Both the position numbers and the translations under genes were made by a program. This document shows, one piece after another, positions 14,601 through 28,095 of a stretch of DNA of 64,000 nucleotides (position 1 is the stretch's first letter; every line of letters starts with the position of its first letter). Below the pieces are notes generated by a model. The model was not told the origin of the DNA. It worked only from the letters and a program-made list of their open reading frames with translations, and made no database searches. The DNA comes from Ophiocordyceps camponoti-saundersi (nom. inval.) (lineage: Eukaryota; Ascomycota; Sordariomycetes; Hypocreales; Ophiocordycipitaceae), in the NCBI GenBank assembly GCA_003339415.1, contig PDHQ01000137.1, positions 24,503-88,502 on the forward strand, in the 5' to 3' direction.

Positions 14601-15947
14601 GCTTTTTTAATAATAAGATTAAGGGTAAGTATTTAATAAAGGCAGGTAATTTATTTAGCTAAACTAGCTTCTAAGCTATATAATTAAATAATAACCTTTT
14701 TTTAACTATTTAAAATAAGCTAATAAAAACGTTTTAAATATAGTTAGTTATTTAATAAATTTCTAAGAAAAATATTATTTATTAATTATTAAGGTAATAA
14801 TTAAATGTTTATAAACTAAGCTAGCTTAATAGCTTTTAAAATTATTTTTATTTTTCGAAGTTAATTAACTTTAAAGTTTTATAATTTTTATTTTTAATTA
14901 TATTATCTTTATATATTATTTTTATTATATAATAATATTAGCTATATTTTATAAAAAAGTAGCTATAGTTATAATTTAGTTTTTACTAAAATTTTATTTT
15001 ACTATAAAGTTTAGTCTTTTTAAAATAAAATTAAATAAATAATAATAAGCTTAACGCTTAAATATTTTACTACTTATTTTATAAAATAATAACTAACTAA
15101 AAAATAAATATTTATATTAATATTATATAAAGTAAAAATATAAAGAGTAATATTATTAACTTAAACTTAACTATTAATAATAAATAATTTTTTTATTTTT
15201 TATTCTATATATAATATTATTAAGATTATTAAGAAGTTTTATAATTATTTTACTTTTTTCTTATATTAAAATTATTTAATTAAATAAAGTTAAGTAAAAG
15301 CGTTTAAACTTTAAAAACTTTCTTTATTTTTTATTAATTAAAGTAATAATTAGCTATATAGCTTTTTTTTATAAATAAAATAAATATTATTTTTAAATAA
15401 ACTTTCTTTTTATTTTTATTTAAAAGTTAACTTTTTTAATATAAAGTTATAATTATAATTTTAATCTTTTTTTATATAATTAAAATAATTTTATTATCTT
15501 AGTAAGCTTTTTATATAGCTTTTTAATAAGTAAATTCCCTTTTTAGTAAAATATAGCGTTTTTTATATATCTATAAAATTCCTTATATATTATATATAAG
15601 TTTTTAGCTTTTATAAGAAAGCTTAAGTTAAAATTAATAAGTAAATAATTTATTTATATATATATTATTAAAGCTAAAATAATTTAAGTTTTAACTATAA
15701 AATAACTAAACTTAATAAGGAATTTTTAAATTTTTTACTTATTAGTTAAGGAGAAGTTTAGTTTATAAAGCTAGTTTATAGCTTTAATAAACTTATTTAA
15801 ATTTCTAAAAGCAGACTCTTAATATTAAACTATTTTAGCTAATTTAAAAAAAAAGCGTTTTTCTAAATTATACTAAGTTTTTAAAAATTTATAATTTTTT
15901 CCTTTTAAAATATAAAATAAAATATTTATCCTAGCTTATTTATTATA
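11612..15947. other. RIP-saturated tract, host of gypsy element A, not assigned
   Basis: This is the most heavily mutated stretch of the window, with very few G or C left. No motif of a transposon protein could be recognised on either strand. The 178-bp block 14,858-15,035 recurs directly at 23,143-23,320 on the other side of element A, so the host is probably a repeat that A inserted into. Confidence 0.5.
14858..15035 (+). repeat. About 178-bp direct repeat, copy 1
   Basis: Begins GAAGTTAATTAACTTTAAAG (partly palindromic) and recurs in the same orientation at 23,143-23,320, with element A between the copies. It could be a terminal repeat of the older element that A inserted into. Confidence 0.6.
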
Positions 15948-15952
15948 AAAAA

Positions 15953-16202
15953 TATAAAGGTCCTGCACTCCTTAATATTTATAAGAAGCTAACTCTATTA
16001 ATATAAAATAACTTAAGAAATTTTAAAGTATATATAGTATATATACTTAGGGTTATAGTTTATATATAGCCCGCGCCTATCCCGCGCGCGGCGCTAACTA
16101 ATCGTATATACCTATATATACCCCGCGCCTATTATATACGCGGACTTAACTAAGCACCCCTTATATAACTTAGCTATTTAAGCGTAGCCTAAATCCTTTA
16201 TA
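15953..16202 (-). repeat. 3' LTR of gypsy element A
   Basis: 250 bp, minus orientation. Its right edge reads ATCCTTTATA, the reverse complement of the family start TATAAAGGAT. Left flank is AAAAA (TSD). Confidence 0.88.
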
Positions 16203-17070
16203 TACCTTATTATTTTAGGAAAAGAGTATTTCCGGCCGCGGTATATATATATATAAGGTATAAGTTAAAATACCTCTTATATAGAAAATTTTTCTTCCTC
16301 CTTTTTTTTTTCTTAAGCTAGTTATATTATTTTCCTTTACTAAGTAAATATTTCCTTAAGCTTTATATTTTATCACTCCGCTATTATATTCCTATAATTC
16401 TTTTTTCTATTATTATTATTATCTAAGCTTTTTATAGCTATTTATTCTTTTTTTTTATTATTATTATTTAAGCTCTCTATATTTATTAAGTTATTATATT
16501 ACCGCCTTAATATATTATCTAATTAGCTATAGTTACCGCTTTACGTAAGAAGCGGCTACGCTATAAAAAGGGATTTAAATAATAAAAATATCGCTATATT
16601 ATAAAAGGTAGAATACTTATATACTCCCTATATTTAGGATTTTTATATTAGCTATAATATTAATTACTAACGCGGTTATAAGATAGCTTATAAGGCGTAT
16701 AGGTAATAGTAAAAATAGTACCTTTAGGAAAAATACCTTTTTATTATAGATATATATTTATAGCAGGCTATTTATAATTTATAAATAATAGTTAGGGAAA
16801 GATAAGCTATTACTTTACTTACTCGCCCCCGCGCTAAAAAAGTACCTAGCTAGCGCGCTTAGCTTATATTAAAGTTTCTTACTTATATTAATTACTTATA
16901 AATTATATTAGCTATTACTTATATTATACCGCGCTTAGTAACTAATTTTTACGCTCCTTTTATGTTTAAGTAATAATAATCTTTTACGCTTATCCCCGCT
17001 ACTAATAATATAATTACTATATCCGCCTTCTATACTTTAATTTATAATATATTTTTAGCGATAATATAAT

Positions 17071-17073
<3 letters not shown>

Positions 17074-17105
<32 letters not shown>
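17074..17105. repeat. AAT microsatellite inside element A
   Basis: Uninterrupted ATA/AAT trinucleotide run of about 30 bp within the relic pol region. Confidence 0.8.
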
Positions 17106-20100
17106 GGCGCCCTTACTATTAGCTTTAACTTTTTTATTTTACGGTATAAAGCGTTTTTTTAATAATAAAAAGAATAATAGTAATAAATTCTTAAGTAATA
17201 GCGGGATAAGCGGGCTATTTAGATCGTAAACTACTAAGTAGATATTAATATATAAAAACGGGAGAATAAAAAAAAGAATAATATCTCTTATTAAATAGTT
17301 ATAGCGCTAATTAATTTATATAATATATTAAGCTTACTTATTACCTTACTATATATTATTTTTACTAACTTATATATATTACTTAGCTTTTAGTTACCTA
17401 GCGCTTATATACGGTACTTATTCTCCCCCCTTACTATATATTAATAAAGTAAGTTTATATTAGCGCCCGCGCGCGGCGCGCGTAGCCTAGGAATAAAATA
17501 AGTAAAACTCCCGCTATTAGTATTATATTAAATATTCTCCTAGTTTTAAGGTATACTCTCCCCCGCTTAAAGATATATTTATTATAAGTTAATATTAACG
17601 CTAAGCTATAGCTAGCGCTATAATAATCTCCTAAGTTACTTAATTATAATAAAAGATTATAAAAAGAAAGCGGAGAAAATAAATATTAGCTTAAAGCTAA
17701 TATAAAAAAGGAGAAGGAGTAAGTAAATAAAAAATAAAAGGGAATAAGGGGTAGGGGGGTAATATTATATTTATATAATAAAAAAAGAAAGTTACTTAAG
17801 GGGGATAGCTAGCTATAAAAAGCGCTTAAATAAGTATATAATTAAGTTTACCTTAAGCTATTATAAAAATATATATTCTTTTATATAAACTTAAAATAGT
17901 TTAGTATTATATAACGTTTAAGGCTATTAACTAGCTTTTAAGTTAAAATAATATAACCTTTCTATTTTACGAAAATAAGTTAATAAGGTATCCCGCCTTA
18001 TAAGCGCTAACTTTTAGTATTTTTTATAGTAAGGATTTCCTTAACCTTATACTTATTAAAAGATAAGTTATTATAAGAAAAATAAAAGAGGGAATCTAGC
18101 TAGGAGTTAGTAAATAATTAGAATAATAGAAAGTTATTAGTAATATACTTAATAAGGTTAATATAAAAGGTAAAGTAAATACTAAGTGATATATTAAGAG
18201 TAATAGTAAGCAGTATTAATATAGCTATTATTTTATATTTACCCTTAAAGTAATTAAGCTTTTAAGATAAATAGTTAAACTATATATAAGTAAAGTTAAG
18301 CTATATAAAATTACTAATTTAAAACTATTCCGCGGGTTAGCGAGACTTATTTAAAGAGTCTTATTACCGCTACTAAGCTTAGGTAATAGAGGCTTATATT
18401 AGTTTAACGCTATTATAAAGGAAATAAGTAAATACTATAGCTTAGCTTTTTAAGGAAAAGATAAGGGCGGCCGCCTCTACTAGCTAGTTAAGAAAAATAA
18501 TATTAAAGCTATAAAATAAATAGTTAAGACTAATACTTATTATAAATAAGTTTTAATTATTTAAAGTAAGCTAGTAAGTAAGTAAGTAGCGTAGCTAGTT
18601 AAATTATAAAAAAAAGATTATATAATAAAGAATAGCTTATATTTTTTAGTTTATATATTTTTTACTCTTATTAGTTTAAGGGTAATATATTATAAAAAGT
18701 AGCTTATTAACCTTAGTAAGATAGTAAAAAATAAACTAAAAATAGCTTATTTAATTAAAATTATAATTAGAAATTAACTTATAAGAAAAGCTATAAAATT
18801 ACTACTAATATTAAATAAAGCGCTTAATATATTACTTAATATTTATAAATATTATAACTTTAAGCTAAATATATTTTAATAGGCGATTTATAATAATTAT
18901 TAGGAAATAAGGCTAGGATTTTAAGGCGGCGGGTAGCTTAGTTATAAAGTTTATAAAGAGAGTTATCTAAAACTATTTAGGAGAAGGTAGTAGCTAAAAT
19001 AACCCTTAATAGCGCTAATAATTAAGGTAGTTTTTATAATAGTAATAGTTATAAATAAAATATACTATATTTATAAATATATTATTTTAGTAAAACTTAT
19101 ATTAAAGAAATATAAAAGTAATATTCTTATTAAAGTATTTTACTATAAGGGAATTATAAATTTATTAAATAAGTATAATAGTTAAGGGTTCTTACTTAGG
19201 AACTTAAAAATAGCTTTAGAATTATAGCTATTTATAAGTAAAAATAAAATAGTTTATAACTTACTTATAAGTACCCGCTTTTAGCAGAAATTTCTAAGCG
19301 CTTAACTAAACTACTTAATAGCGTATATAATAAAAGGAATTAGTATAAAAAGCTTTTAACTAAAAGTTTTATAAGGTCTTATTATAAAAAAAGGCTAGGG
19401 CGTCCTAAGTAAGAGGTATAGCTATAAAAAACTAAGATAAAGCTAAGCTAAATTAAACTAGCTATAACTTAAAAGAGTAGATAAATATAAGCTATATAAT
19501 TTAACTAAAGCGCTTCTCTATCCCGCGGCGATCCTATTCTCGCTAGGAGAGTATATCGGGCTATAATACTTACGCGCTAAGATAGTATTAGAGGCGGAAA
19601 TTAAAAAGGGCGAGCGTTTTAGCTTAATATGCTTAATATTTTATTATAGCCTTAAGCGTAGTAAAATACTCTAAAGCCTTATAATTTATAAAAATAAAAA
19701 ATAGCTAGGTAATTTTACGTAACTTAGTAAACTACGCTTTAAGGTAAAAAATAATAGTAAAAAGTTTTTTATTATAAATTATATAGTTTTATTTTATAAG
19801 TAATAATTTCTTAAAATAATATATTATAAGCTAAAAGATATAATCTAAGCTAAATTAGGAAAAGTACCTACTAATAGCCTTATTAAAATAGTTAGCTTTA
19901 ATAATAATATTATAATTTAGATTTTACTAAGCGAGGATAGGGGTAAAGATAAATATAAACTTAAGTATATTAAAAATAAGCTAATATTAATTAGTTTAAT
20001 AGAAATATACGCCGCGTTTCGTAAGCTTAACTAAGGGGGCTATAAAGTTTAAAAAATAAGGTATAAAGTTATAATAAAAGTTAGCGAACTTAAGAAAACT

Positions 20101-20299
20101 ACGCACGCTTTAGATATAAGTTAGCGCCTTTTATTTTAAAATAGTAAAAATTTTAGTAAAGTCCGGCTATATTTCTTTACTAGCGTAGATAATAAACCTT
20201 AAGTACTTAACCTTATAAATAGTAAAGTTATATTTATTAAAATTAAGGAAAAGCTTAGCTTAATAAAAATATAAAAATATAATATATATTTTATATTAA

Positions 20300-20760
20300 T
20301 AATTAGAATAGGAACCTTTTAAATAAATAAGGATATTATCTAAGTATATTATAATAAAGTCCCTTAAAAAGTTACTAAAAGTAATATTAATATAACGCTA
20401 AAATATAGTAAGCGCTTTTATAAAGCTAAAAAAGTAAATAAGGTATTCGAATAAACTAAACTAGGTATAAAAAACTATAAGGTATTCTTTACCTTTTATA
20501 ATATAAAGCTTATAAAAAGTAATATAAATATTAAGTTTCGTAAACTAATAAGTACTTAAAAGGCTATAGAGTATTTTTTTAATAAGTAAGAGGGGATAAT
20601 AATCTTACTCCGTTACCTTATTTAAAGCGAGATAATCGATATAAAAGCGCTACCCGCCTCTTAGCTTTTTTATAAGTAAGATAAGGGCGGCTACGGATAA
20701 TAAGCTAGCGTAAATCTATCCTTTATCTATTAAGTTAGTAATTTATTTCCGAACTTTAAG
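20300..20760 (-). pseudogene. Gypsy reverse transcriptase relic of element A
   Basis: On the minus strand one frame follows the gypsy RT order. It begins with a segment resembling RFYIDYLALNKVTE, the family's RFCVDYRALNKVTE after RIP. It continues through a KLNIY segment (the family's KLDVR) and a FSLFEYL segment (FGLFEWLV), and ends with YLDNILIY near 20,335-20,350. The last is the catalytic YLDDILIY with one Asp changed to Asn, which is a GAT to AAT RIP change. Stops in the frame are TAA or TAG at positions where Gln or Trp is usual. The enzyme would have copied the element RNA into DNA in cytoplasmic particles. It is inactive here. Confidence 0.85.
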
Positions 20761-22627
20761 GAGATACTTATAAGGTATATTATAAAATAAGCCTTAAGGT
20801 AAAAAGGGTAAAAAACTATTAAGTTCCTAGTAAAGTTAGATATAGTAATTATAATTATTATAATAAGGGTATAAAACGCTAGCTTTCTCCTTATTAAATA
20901 AGTTAGTAAAATCTAATACTTTAAAAAATAAAAAGAGGCTTATAATTAAGGTAAAAATTATAATATATAAAATATAAAAAATATCTTATAAGCTAATAGC
21001 GAGGAATTAGTAACTAATATATTACTAAGATTTATAGCGGATAAGGGCTATAAAAATAAAGCTAAGGATAGCTATAATAAAGTAAGTAACTTACTAAGAT
21101 TCGGAGTATAAGATAACTAATCTGCTAATAAAATAAACTATAACTTCCTACTTATTAGGATATAGCGAGATATTATTACGTATTATTTAAAATAAGCTAA
21201 AAATTAAGTTTTAAGTAAAGCTTAGAATTATATACGCTATTATAAGTAATTATTAGCTATTAAGATTAGCTATAAAGCGGATAAGGTAGCGGATAGATAA
21301 GTATAGCTTAAAATATATATATTATTAGTAATATATTTATATAATAATATAAATTACTTATAAGTAAGAGAGAGGAATTTACTTAAGCTAATAGTATTAT
21401 ATAAAAGATTTACTTATAATAGCGTAATAATTATAGCTACTATTTATTTATATAATAATAAAAAAAGTAAAATTTATAAATATAAAAAGAAAAAGGGGAG
21501 GTAAGTTTATATTTTAATTAATATTTATAAAGTAGTTATTTAATATTTTATAAGTAATATTACTGCGAGAGTCCTCCCCTTATAAGAGACTTAATATAAG
21601 GGGGATTTATTTCCTTAGTCCGAGGCGGGGTTTTTCTCCTTTTTTATAGTATTTACGAAGTAGACTAAAAAAGCTAATAGGGGAGGATTAAGCTTATACT
21701 CACGCGAGAAATAGCCGGTACCGCTATAGCGGAGGTAATAGCCCTTAGCGCGCTATTTTATAATCTTATTACTATTAGCCTTAGTTACCTAATAATAAGT
21801 CTTACTATTATAGCTATTTTAGCCTTAAAAAGGGGGGCTACTATATTTACTAAAGCGCGGCTAGGTGCTAGCTTAATATATATTAGTTATTAGGGTATCC
21901 TAAGATAGCTTAAAAGCGGAAAGTAAAGGCGTCTAGCTTTTATTTTTAAGGTAAAAAAACTTAATATTTATAATAATAATATAGATTTTAGTAATAGCGA
22001 TAATATACTTAGTTAGGGGAATATTACGCTTTATATAATATTAGTAAAAAGCTAATATAAGAGTATAATAAAGGTATATAATTTTAATTTTATTAGCTTA
22101 TTTAGTATTATTTACTAAAGTAAGCTTAGCTTTAAAGCGGATAAGGAAATTAGAGAAGGACTTAGAAGCGCCTTATATAAGGTATTTAAGCTTTATTATA
22201 GCTATCTAATACTAGTATAAGTTAGTAAATATAATATTAAAGTAACTTAGGAAATAGTTAAGGTTATACTTATACTTAGTATTTTATTTAAAAAATAAGG
22301 CTACCTTAGCTTAAATTATAAGAAATAAGTATTAATATAGAAATACTTATTAGTTATAAGCGGTATTAATAAAGGCTTAGTCCGCTTATAGCTTATAAGA
22401 TATAAAAAAGCGCTATATTAAAAAGAGGTTCTTATCGCTATTAAATAGTAATCTAAGAGGTAGCAGCTTATAGTAAGGTTACGATTATTATTACTTAAGG
22501 AGCTATATAGATTAATACTATTAGCGTATAAGGCTTTAAAGCTCCGCGATAATAGCTTACTATTTTAAAAGCTAGGCGATAATAGCTTATTAAGTATTAA
22601 GGTTATTTATAGTTAAAGTTATTTTAC

Positions 22628-22877
22628 TATAAAGGTCTTATACTCCTTAATATCTATAAGAAGCTAACTTTATTAATATAGAATAATTTAAGAGGTTCTA
22701 AGGTATATATAGTATATATATTTAGGGTTATAGTTTATATATAGCCCGCGCCTATCCTACGCGCGGCGCTAACTAATTATATATACTTATATATACCCCG
22801 CGCCTATTATACGCGCGGACTTAACTAAGCACCCCTTACGTAACTTAGCTATTCGGGCGTAGCCCGAATTCCTTATA
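22628..22877 (-). repeat. 5' LTR of gypsy element A
   Basis: 250 bp, same orientation as 15,953-16,202, ending CCGAATTCCTTATA and followed by TSD AAAAA (22,878-22,882). Confidence 0.88.
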
Positions 22878-22882
22878 AAAAA

Positions 22883-24108
22883 TTATTTTATCGGATTTTA
22901 TTTTATTTTTTAAGTTTATAAGAAAAGCGTTAAAATCTTCCTTCTTATTTAAAAACTTACTTATTTCCTTATAATAAACTTTTATAATATTTAAATAAAA
23001 AGAGTTTAGCTATTTTATTAAGGTAATTAATATAAAAGTATCTTAAGTAGCTTTTTTAATTAAAATAAATATTTATTTACTTATTTTAAATATAATTAAT
23101 ATTTCTTAATAATTTTTTTTATATTTAAGTTTTAATTTTTTAAAGTTAATTAACTTTAAAGTTTTATAATATATACTTATAATTATGTTATCTTTATATA
23201 TTATTTTTATTATATAGTAATATTAGCTATATTTTATAAAAAGGTAACTATAGTTATAATTTAGTTTTTGCTAGAATTTTATTTTATTATAAAGTTTAGT
23301 ATTTTTAAAATAAATTTCTTTAATTACTTAAAAGTTTAGTTAAAGGCTTTAACTATATATTTTAAAGCTAATTATAATTTAAGTTATATATAAAATCTTT
23401 TTTATTTTATATAAAGATATAAAAATTAAGTATATATTATTTAATTACTTACTAATAAAAAAGGCTTAAAATAATATTATAATTGAAAAATATACTAAGT
23501 AAATAGTAATATTAATATTATAAATAAAAATTCTAAGCTAAGGAGAAAAGAAAAAAAGAAAAACTCTTATAAGCGAAATCTTAGTAAAATATATAAAAGT
23601 ATATACTAAGAAGTATAAAAGAGGGTATAGTAAAATCCTAATAAAAAAGCGATTATATTTCTTAGTAATTTCTTTTAAAGTTTTTTTATATAATTTTATA
23701 ATAAGATTTTTAAAAGTTATATAATAAAGTATAGTTAAAAGTTTTTAAAAATTATTATAAAATATTTAAAGGAAAACCTTATAAGTGCTAGCGTAACTAG
23801 TATATAATATTAAAAATAATAAAAATTTACTTAATTAAGTTAGCTTATTTTTATATTTAAAGTAAAATATAATTATTCTATTTTTATTAAAAAGCTATTT
23901 TATTATTAATATAGCTTTATACTTTAAAGCTATATTTATTACTTATAAAATCTTTTATAAAGTAAATTATAAAATATTAATATTAATTATAACTTTTTTT
24001 ATAAATATAATAATTTCTTTATTAAAGTAATTAAAAATAAGTTTAATTATTATATATCTAATTTTTTATATATTCTATAAACTTTATACTTATAGTAATA
24101 TTAATACG
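22883..24108. other. RIP-mutated tract with two repeat fragments
   Basis: No gene is visible. It holds the second copy of the 178-bp direct repeat (23,143-23,320). At about 23,890-24,050 it holds a fragment that matches 10,340-10,510 inside the long-TIR element in the same orientation. Confidence 0.5.
23143..23320 (+). repeat. About 178-bp direct repeat, copy 2
   Basis: Matches 14,858-15,035 with RIP-type differences. It keeps an isolated TG in TTATGTTATC and TTTTTGCTAG that copy 1 has lost. Confidence 0.6.
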
Positions 24109-25400
24109 GACTTTTTATTTTTATATTATAAGCAGACTCTGCTTTTTTTATTACCTTATAGTAATAGCTAGCTACGCTTAAAGTAACTTTAAAAAAGAGA
24201 GTAATATTATATAAGTTAATTATAATTATAAAAAATTTTTATTTAAAATATAACTTTACTTTAAATTATAATAATTTTAAACTTAAGGGTTTATTATATT
24301 TATTACCTTATTAAAAGCTAAGATAAATATTAATAAGATTATTTTAGAAAATATTTTTATTTTTATATAAGTAATTATTAAATAAGTAGCGAAGTTTAAA
24401 AAGGTTTAGGGAGGCGCCCTCTTTACTTTAACTTTATTAATTATTAATATCTTTTTAGCTATTATAGCTATAATTTCCTTTCTTTTTTATAACTTTAAAA
24501 GAAGCGGAACTCCTTTTATATAAGCTATAATTATAGCTAAAATATTAAAAAAGATTATTAAAAAATAAGTTTTTAGGTAATATAAATAATAGCTTATAAT
24601 TTACTTTAATTTTATCGCTATTTTATTTTAAATTTAAGGCCTTAAAATAATTATAATAAATATTAATTATAAACTTTATAAATAAAGCTAAGCTTTTATA
24701 ATAAAGAAATTACTTAAGAATAATAATATAATAGTATTTTAAAATATTATTTATAAGCTTTAATTTAATTTAAAATAGCTTTATATTATTTTTAGAGAAA
24801 AATTATATTTAATTAATAAAGGTTATATTTTTATTATAAAAAAAGTATTAGCGTAAGCCTTATAATAAAGCGGTAAAAAAACTTTTTAGAAAAAGATTAA
24901 ATTATTAAATAAGGTTTTAATAATATAATTATATATAAAAAGATATTATTCTAAGATTTAGTAAAATTTTTAATAATTATTATTAATAATATAGTAAATA
25001 TAAATTAAATTTATAATAAAAGCTTAATAATATAAGTAAAGATTTTTAATATTAAATTATATATATTAAAAGTCTAACCTTAATAATATTTTAAATATTA
25101 TTAATTTAAATATATTACTAAATATTATTTAATAAAGCTATAATATAATAAATATATTTTTATTTTATATATAAAAAGTAAGTTTATTTACCTTATAGCT
25201 TATAAGAAAAAATTATATTATTATTTTTTTTATTAAAAGTTTTACCTTAAGTAAAATTAACTTTATTTTAAAATAAAAATAATATAAGATTAGGTAAAAA
25301 ATATATATATTACCTAACCTTAAAAGTTTATAAATTTAAACTTTATATATATTACTTTTTTTTAGCGCTAACTAGAAACTAATAATAGCTAAAGGTAAGA
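24109..25400 (+). repeat. 1.29-kb repeat of the long-TIR family, tandem copy 1
   Basis: Starts GACTTTTTATTTTTATATTA and ends near CTAATAATAGCTAA. It is followed after about 50 bp by a second copy (25,454-26,745), and both match the reverse complement of 6,563-7,862. Copy 1 is more mutated than copy 2 (for example GGAGGCGCCC kept but the first segment has more TA). Confidence 0.65.
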
Positions 25401-25453
25401 ATTATAGCTATATATATTCTACGAATTCCGCGCTTATAATAATAGAAATATAA

Positions 25454-26745
25454 ACTTTTTATTTTTATATTATAAGTAAACTCCGCTCCCTTTATTACCT
25501 TATAGTAATAGCTAGCCGCGCTTAAAGTAACTTTAAAAGGGAGGGCGACGCTATATAAGTTAATTATAACTATAAAAACTTTTTACTTAAAATATAGCTT
25601 TATTCTAAATTATAGTAATCTTAAACTTAAAAGTTTATTATATTTATTACCTTATTAAAAGCTAAGGTAAATATTAATAAGATTATTTTAAAAGATATAT
25701 TTATCTTTATATAAGTAATTATTAAATAAGTAGCGGAGTCTAAGAGGGTTTAGGGAGGTGCCCCCCTTACTCTAAATCTATTAGTTAGTAATATCTCCTT
25801 AGCTATTATAGCTATAATTTCCTCTCTTAACTATAGCTTTAAGGGGAGCGGAATTTCTCTAATATAAGCTATAATTATAGCTAAAGCGCTAAAAAAGATT
25901 ATTAAAAAGTAAATTTCTAAATAATATAAGTAATAGCTTATAATTTATTTTAACTTTAAAGCTATTTTACTTTAAATTTAAAGCTTTAAGGTAATTATAA
26001 TAAATATTAATTATAAACTTTATAAGTAAAGCTAAGCTTTTATAATAAGAAAATTACTTAATAGTAATATTATAGTAATATTTTAAGATATTATTTATAA
26101 GCTTTAGTTTAATTTAAAATAGCTTTATATTATTTTTAGAAAAAAAGTATACTTAATTAGTATAAGTTATATTTTTATTATAAAAGGGGTACTAATATAA
26201 GCTTTATAATAAGGCGGTAAAAAAGCTTTTTAGAAAAAAATTAAGTTATTAAATAAAGTTTTAATAATATAATTATATATAAAAAAATATTATTTTAAAA
26301 CTTAATAAAATTCCTTAATAATTACTTTTAATAATATAATAAATATAAATTAAATTTATAATAAAAGTATAATAATATAAATAAAGATTTTTAACGCTAA
26401 ACTATATATATTAAAAATCTAACCTTAGTAATATTTTAAATATTATTAATTTAAATATATTACTAAATATTATATAATAAAGCTATAATATAATAAATAT
26501 TTTATTATTTTATATATAAAAAATAAGTTTATTTATTTTATAGCTTATAAGAAAAAATTATATTATTACTTTCTTTATTAAAAGTTTTACTTTAAGTAAA
26601 ATTAACTTTATTTTAAAATAAGAATAATATAAGATTAGGCGAAAGATATATATATTACTTAACTTTAGAGGTTTAGAAACTAAAACTTTATATATACCGC
26701 CCCTTCTCCCCTTTTAGCACTAACTAGAAACTAATAATAGCTAAG
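25454..26745 (+). repeat. 1.29-kb repeat of the long-TIR family, tandem copy 2
   Basis: Direct repeat of 24,109-25,400. Here the repeat runs on into the terminal block of the family (26,746-27,262), which copy 1 lacks. Confidence 0.65.
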
Positions 26746-27262
26746 ATAAAAACGATAGAAAGCGAATATAATAATATATTCTCCTCTAACTTTAATTTTA
26801 TACTTATCCGCGGCTTTACTATAATAATTTAGCTATTTTTCGAAATTAGCTATTATAAAATCTATTATAAGATAATAAAACCTTTATATACTATTAAGCT
26901 ATACTAATAAAGCCTTAATAAATTAAATTATTAAAGTTATTTTAATTAAATATAAGGATTTAATTTATAATAATAATAATAGTTAAGAGGATAAGTAAGC
27001 TATATAAATTTTATACTAAACTTAGTTTACGCGTATTTTTATTACTATAAAGTTTATTTTAAGGGAAATATTAGCTTTTAAATTACTAATTAATACCTAA
27101 CTTATTAAATATATAAAGTATTAGGTATAAGTAAGGTTTAATTTAAAGCTAAGGTAACGCTTAAAAAGAGGGTTTTACTTTAAGTTCTCTAGTTTTTCTT
27201 TTTTCTAAAATATATATAAGATAGTTCTAAGCTATATAAAGTATACTAGTATATAAATTATT
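26746..27262 (+). repeat. Terminal block of the long-TIR family, copy 1
   Basis: Corresponds to 11,120-11,602 (same orientation) and to 6,052-6,562 (inverted). Ends TATAAAGTATACTAGTATA. Confidence 0.6.
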
Positions 27263-27271
27263 ATTATTAAT

Positions 27272-27800
27272 AATAGCTAAGGTAAAAATACTAAAAAGCG
27301 AATATAATAATATTTTTATTTTTTACTTTAATTTTATACTTATTTATAGCTTTATTATTATAATCTAGCTATTTTTTAAAATTAGCTATTATAAAGTTTA
27401 TTATAAAATAATAAAATTTTATATATTTTTAAGCTATATTAATAAGGCTTTAATTAATTAAATTATTAAAGCGATTTTAATTAAATATAAGGATTTAATT
27501 TATAATAATAATAATAGCTAAAAGAATAAGTAAGCTATATAAACTTTATATTAAACTTAATTTATATATATTTTTATTACCGTAAAGTTTATTTTAAGGG
27601 AAATATTAGCTTTTAAATTATTAGTTAATACTTAACTTATTAAATATATAAAATACTAAGTATAAGTAAAGTTTAACTTAAAGCTTAAGTAATATTTAAC
27701 GAGAAAGTTTTACTTTAAGTTTTTTAGTTTTTCCCTTTTTTAAAATATATATAAGATAGTTCTAAGCTATATAAAGTATATTAGTATATAAATATTATTA
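27272..27800 (+). repeat. Terminal block of the long-TIR family, copy 2
   Basis: Direct repeat of 26,746-27,262, starting at TAATAATAGCTAAGGTAAAA and ending TATATTAGTATATAA, directly before gypsy element B. Confidence 0.6.
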
Positions 27801-27846
27801 TTATAATTATTATATATTTATTAATAATAATATATATTTATATAAG

Positions 27847-28095
27847 TATAAGGGATTCGGGCTACGCTTAAATAGCTAAGTTACGTAAGGGTGCTTAGTT
27901 AAGTTTACGCATATAATAAGCGCGGGGTATATATAAGCGTATATAATTAGTTAGCGCCGCGCAAGGGCCGCGCGCGGGCTATATATAAACTATAACCTTA
28001 AATATATATATTATATATACCTTAGAACCTCCTAAGTTAATTTATATTATTAGAGTTAGCTTTATATAATAGTATTAAAGTATTAAACTTTAATA
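27847..28095 (+). repeat. 5' LTR of gypsy element B
   Basis: 249 bp, starts TATAAGGGATTCGGGC, ends ACTTTAATA. Matches the LTRs of A and the solo LTR at 5,691. Confidence 0.85.

Larger units (their letters stand above)
15953..22877 (-). mobile_element. Ty3/gypsy LTR retrotransposon A, complete but RIP-dead, 6.9 kb
   Basis: Two 250-bp LTRs in the same (minus) orientation, 15,953-16,202 and 22,628-22,877, bound the element. The 5-bp target duplication AAAAA is present at 15,948-15,952 and 22,878-22,882. Between them, a minus-strand gypsy reverse transcriptase relic lies near 20,300-20,760. The first 1.4 kb after the 5' LTR (22,627 down to about 21,200) matches plus-strand element B at 28,096-29,530, and the RT to RNase H part matches B at 44,100-45,400. 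Gypsy elements encode Gag and a Pol of protease, RT, RNase H and integrase. All frames here are closed by TAA/TAG. Confidence 0.9.

Noticed and set aside
5691..16202. A 10.5-kb element with 250-bp terminal inverted repeats
   Set aside because: The two LTR copies are inverted, but each has its own explanation: the left is a solo LTR with its own TSD ATAAT, and the right is the 3' LTR of element A with TSD AAAAA.
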